The translations under genes and the position numbers were made by a program. A DNA stretch of 64,000 nucleotides. Source: Chromatocurvus sp046260765 (GTDB taxonomy: Bacteria; Pseudomonadota; Gammaproteobacteria; Pseudomonadales; Halieaceae). The notes beneath the pieces were generated by a model that was not told the DNA's origin, did not search any database, and saw only the letters and a program-made list of their open reading frames with translations. Shown piece by piece: positions 62,103 to 64,000 of the stretch (within the stretch, counting starts at the first letter, position 1; every line of letters begins with the position of its first letter). The stretch spans positions 1 through 64,000 of the forward strand of contig JBHEOO010000010.1 in NCBI GenBank assembly GCA_046260765.1. Direction: 5' to 3'.

Positions 62103-62148
62103 TTCAACACTTGTTGAATCACTTGAATGTATTCAACGCATGTTGAAT
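62103..62148. promoter_or_regulatory. Tandem TTCAAC-N4-GTTGAA operators upstream of the TonB receptor
   Basis: TTCAAC-N4-GTTGAA occurs at 62103-62118 and again, extended to ATTCAAC-N4-GTTGAAT, at 62131-62148. The centres are 29 bp apart. Between them TTGAAT-GT-ATTCAA (62123-62136) adds a third symmetric pairing of half-sites. This suggests two dimers of a TetR- or similar repressor, placed 80-125 bp before the start codon. No regulator gene lies beside it. Confidence 0.65.
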
Positions 62149-62250
62149 TGTCAAGGGTATCTAAGGTGGTATCGAAGGTGGGTATCGAAGGTGGATGAGG
62201 AGGGTGGGGCAATTGTCCGGGGGCAGCGAGGAGCGCCGGATTGGAACGCG

Positions 62251-63933
62251 TCAGCCGCCGCGCTGCGCTCGAAGGATAACGATGCCGCCCAGACCGCCCT
62301 CCGGGGTGCCACCGATAATGCCCTGGGAGGGCAGACACAGGAACACCATTTGCGCATCGATAAAGCCCGTTGCGCGGCACTGCTCGAGGATGTCCCAGCC
62401 GGGAATGGTGAAAACCAGCACGCCCTCACGCTTGACCGGGTCGCCGTGGTACTCAGGTGGCAACAGATGCTCGATACTGCCATCCTCACGCAATCGCGCC
62501 CGCTCTATGCCCGTGTCACGCTTGAAGGCAAAAGGAAAGGTAGAGAGCAGAATGCCTTTGCTATCGAGCACGCGGTAGATCTCGCCGAGCACTTTCGGCA
62601 GGTCAGGCACATGCTCAAAGATGTCATTTACCAGCACAAAATCAAAGCTGCGCTCGGCAAAACTCAGCTGCCCCAGGTCTTCATGCGGCACCGAGGAAAA
62701 GTGTCGCTGCATGGGTTTATCCGCAAGGTACTCCGAGCCCTTGAAGCCCGGGTACTCCTTGCACAGTCTCTTTGCCAGCGTGCTCAGGTACTCCGGGGCG
62801 TAGACACGGGCAGTGTCCGCTGACAACTCCCGCTCGCGCAATCCTCGCCTGAGCTCATGCCAGACCGCACGCTGGCGCGAATTGAGACCATGCGCGTTCA
62901 GCCCTTCCCGGTAAGATTCGCCGAGACCATCAATCGCCGAAGGGCGCACCCACTCACCGTCGAACTGAAAGCCCTGCTCCAGCACCATCTGCGCCGTTGC
63001 GTTCACGGCATCGGGCAGGTAAAAACGCTTATTCTGCGCCATGAACTGCTGCCAGGCTTCACGACTGTCAAAGGCCATGCGACAGTCCTGCTGATCTATT
63101 CCGGCGGCAAGCGGTCTTGGCCAACGTTCAATCATGCGCGCCAGCGACGCCAGCGCCTCATCGCCCGTGCGCAGTTCTGCTTCTGCAATATCCTGCCAGA
63201 AAACATCCAGCCGTTCGCGAACCGCGTTGATTTCAGTAGCCTCCAGCGCTTCACGCGCGGCCAGCCACTCCTGTTCACGCCTGTCGATACTGCGCTCGGA
63301 CACGGGCTGGGGATCCGTGGCAAGCTCGCGATCACCGTGCACTTGCTCTTTCGGCATCAGGCGATGAAAATCCAGCATTTCAGGGACGAACGGCAGATTC
63401 ACCGCATCGCACAGCCTGCGAACCGTCGTTTCCGGCGCGCGGGTCAAGGCCTCATAGGCATACACGGCGGAGGGATAGCGGCGATACAGATCCGCAAGAA
63501 GCAGCGTGGCCTCGCGCGAGCGAGTGACCCAGCGCGCATAGCTGCGCGGGTTGATCGTCATCTGATCGTTACCCCACTCCTCGCGTCCGGTCTGGATAAA
63601 CGACAGATACGAGTGGCGATAACAGCGCACTGTCCACACCACATCAATCCGGCAGCGGCTCTCGTTGTGCTGCAGAAAGCGCGCCAGCCACTGGATGCCC
63701 AGGAAATCCACCGTCGTTTCCTTGAGCACCAGCACCCGCGCATTACCGCGGCGCGGGAGGTCAAAATGCGCCAGCAAGGCATCGGGACTGAGTTCGGGGG
63801 AAGGGCGCTGCGTCCGATTGCGATTCCACGGCTCAAAACAGGTGTCGACGACGGGATGTACGGCGAGCAGGGAGGTCACCAGCGTGGTGCCAGAGCGGGG
63901 CAAGCCAATAATGGCGATAATTCTATCGATCAC
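62251..63933 (-). CDS. Sulfotransferase fused to a methyltransferase domain
   Basis: A 560-residue two-domain protein. Residues about 1-290 form a PAPS sulfotransferase fold: the 5'-phosphosulfate loop is IIGLPRSGTTLVTSLL and the 3'-phosphate site is in TVRCYRHSYLSFIQTG. Residues about 350-555 match a methyltransferase family in which LNSRQRAVWHELRRGL, GSEYL and HEDLGQLSFAERSFDFVLVNDIFEHV recur; the classic glycine-rich SAM motif is not obvious. The start is a GTG at 63933 with AAAGG upstream. The protein may modify a glycan or lipid. Confidence 0.82.
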   Translation of the reverse strand: MIDRIIAIIGLPRSGTTLVTSLLAVHPVVDTCFEPWNRNRTQRPSPELSPDALLAHFDLPRRGNARVLVLKETTVDFLGIQWLARFLQHNESRCRIDVVWTVRCYRHSYLSFIQTGREEWGNDQMTINPRSYARWVTRSREATLLLADLYRRYPSAVYAYEALTRAPETTVRRLCDAVNLPFVPEMLDFHRLMPKEQVHGDRELATDPQPVSERSIDRREQEWLAAREALEATEINAVRERLDVFWQDIAEAELRTGDEALASLARMIERWPRPLAAGIDQQDCRMAFDSREAWQQFMAQNKRFYLPDAVNATAQMVLEQGFQFDGEWVRPSAIDGLGESYREGLNAHGLNSRQRAVWHELRRGLRERELSADTARVYAPEYLSTLAKRLCKEYPGFKGSEYLADKPMQRHFSSVPHEDLGQLSFAERSFDFVLVNDIFEHVPDLPKVLGEIYRVLDSKGILLSTFPFAFKRDTGIERARLREDGSIEHLLPPEYHGDPVKREGVLVFTIPGWDILEQCRATGFIDAQMVFLCLPSQGIIGGTPEGGLGGIVILRAQRGG

Positions 63934-64000
63934 GAGCGGCCTTTGATGGAGTTTTGGCAGGGTTGATTATTGAAGGTTGTCTTCAGGTTTGACTCGCGCA

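Noticed and set aside
1..64000. CRISPR arrays, tRNA and rRNA genes, phage or insertion sequence genes
   Set aside because: No regularly spaced repeats, cloverleaf-like or rRNA sequence, transposase or phage structural gene was recognised on either strand. Short tandem repeats found are adjacent units without spacers.

Overview
The window is GC-rich, densely coded, chromosomal DNA from a gammaproteobacterium. The evidence is a complete 13-gene complex I operon with a fused nuoCD gene and a NuoG of the E. coli kind, a UbiX, a glutathione reductase, an AlgP-like histone H1-type protein, a DUF481 outer-membrane protein and a TonB-dependent receptor. The mix of polyamine, valine and CoA-ester catabolism would fit a free-living heterotroph, possibly of the marine OM60/Halieaceae type, but that placement is inference. 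I found no rRNA, tRNA, CRISPR array, prophage or intact insertion sequence.

Layout. 0-2.65 kb: divergent polyamine catabolism genes (a gamma-glutamylpolyamine synthetase cut by the window edge, and a putrescine-pyruvate aminotransferase). 2.7-8.6 kb: a chalcone-isomerase-like exported protein, a GlpD-like dehydrogenase, an MBL-fold hydrolase, an iron-type alcohol dehydrogenase and a quinone oxidoreductase. 8.6-20 kb: a large subtilase lipoprotein, a PQQ-type sugar dehydrogenase, an AlgP-like protein, an endonuclease VIII, a GPH-type transporter, a DUF481 protein, and a coupled serine hydrolase/MOSC pair. 20-27.3 kb: glutathione reductase, then a Gld-type ABC system (ATPase, permease fused to a GldG-like domain, DUF4340 protein) and a BASS transporter.

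27.4-33.4 kb: a valine degradation operon (mmsA, acyl-CoA dehydrogenase, 3-hydroxyisobutyryl-CoA hydrolase, mmsB) divergent from an MmsR-like AraC regulator. 33.4-36.7 kb: a small accessory patch with a YefM-YoeB toxin-antitoxin pair that has its own operator palindrome, a LEA14-like lipoprotein, a 444-bp non-coding stretch, and a protein that joins a SAM methyltransferase to an HNH nuclease. This fusion is the best candidate for an undescribed system here. 36.8-39 kb: an unknown membrane protein, a Tat-exported aldo/keto reductase and a DUF6064-like membrane protein. 39-53.8 kb: nuoA to nuoN on the minus strand, mostly with overlapping stop and start codons.

54.2-56.8 kb: DUF2805 protein, 2-hydroxyacid dehydrogenase, double-cupin protein and UbiX. 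56.9-62.1 kb: a minus-strand operon of TonB receptor, acyl-CoA ligase, alpha/beta hydrolase and SnoaL-like protein, headed by tandem operator palindromes. This looks like an uptake-and-activation module for an unidentified carboxylic substrate. 62.2-64 kb: a sulfotransferase-methyltransferase fusion.

A theme across the window is small tandem duplications of 9-18 bp, both inside genes (nuoB, the serine hydrolase) and in leaders (nei, quinone oxidoreductase, TonB receptor). A palindrome with 17-bp arms also occurs once intact and once degraded.
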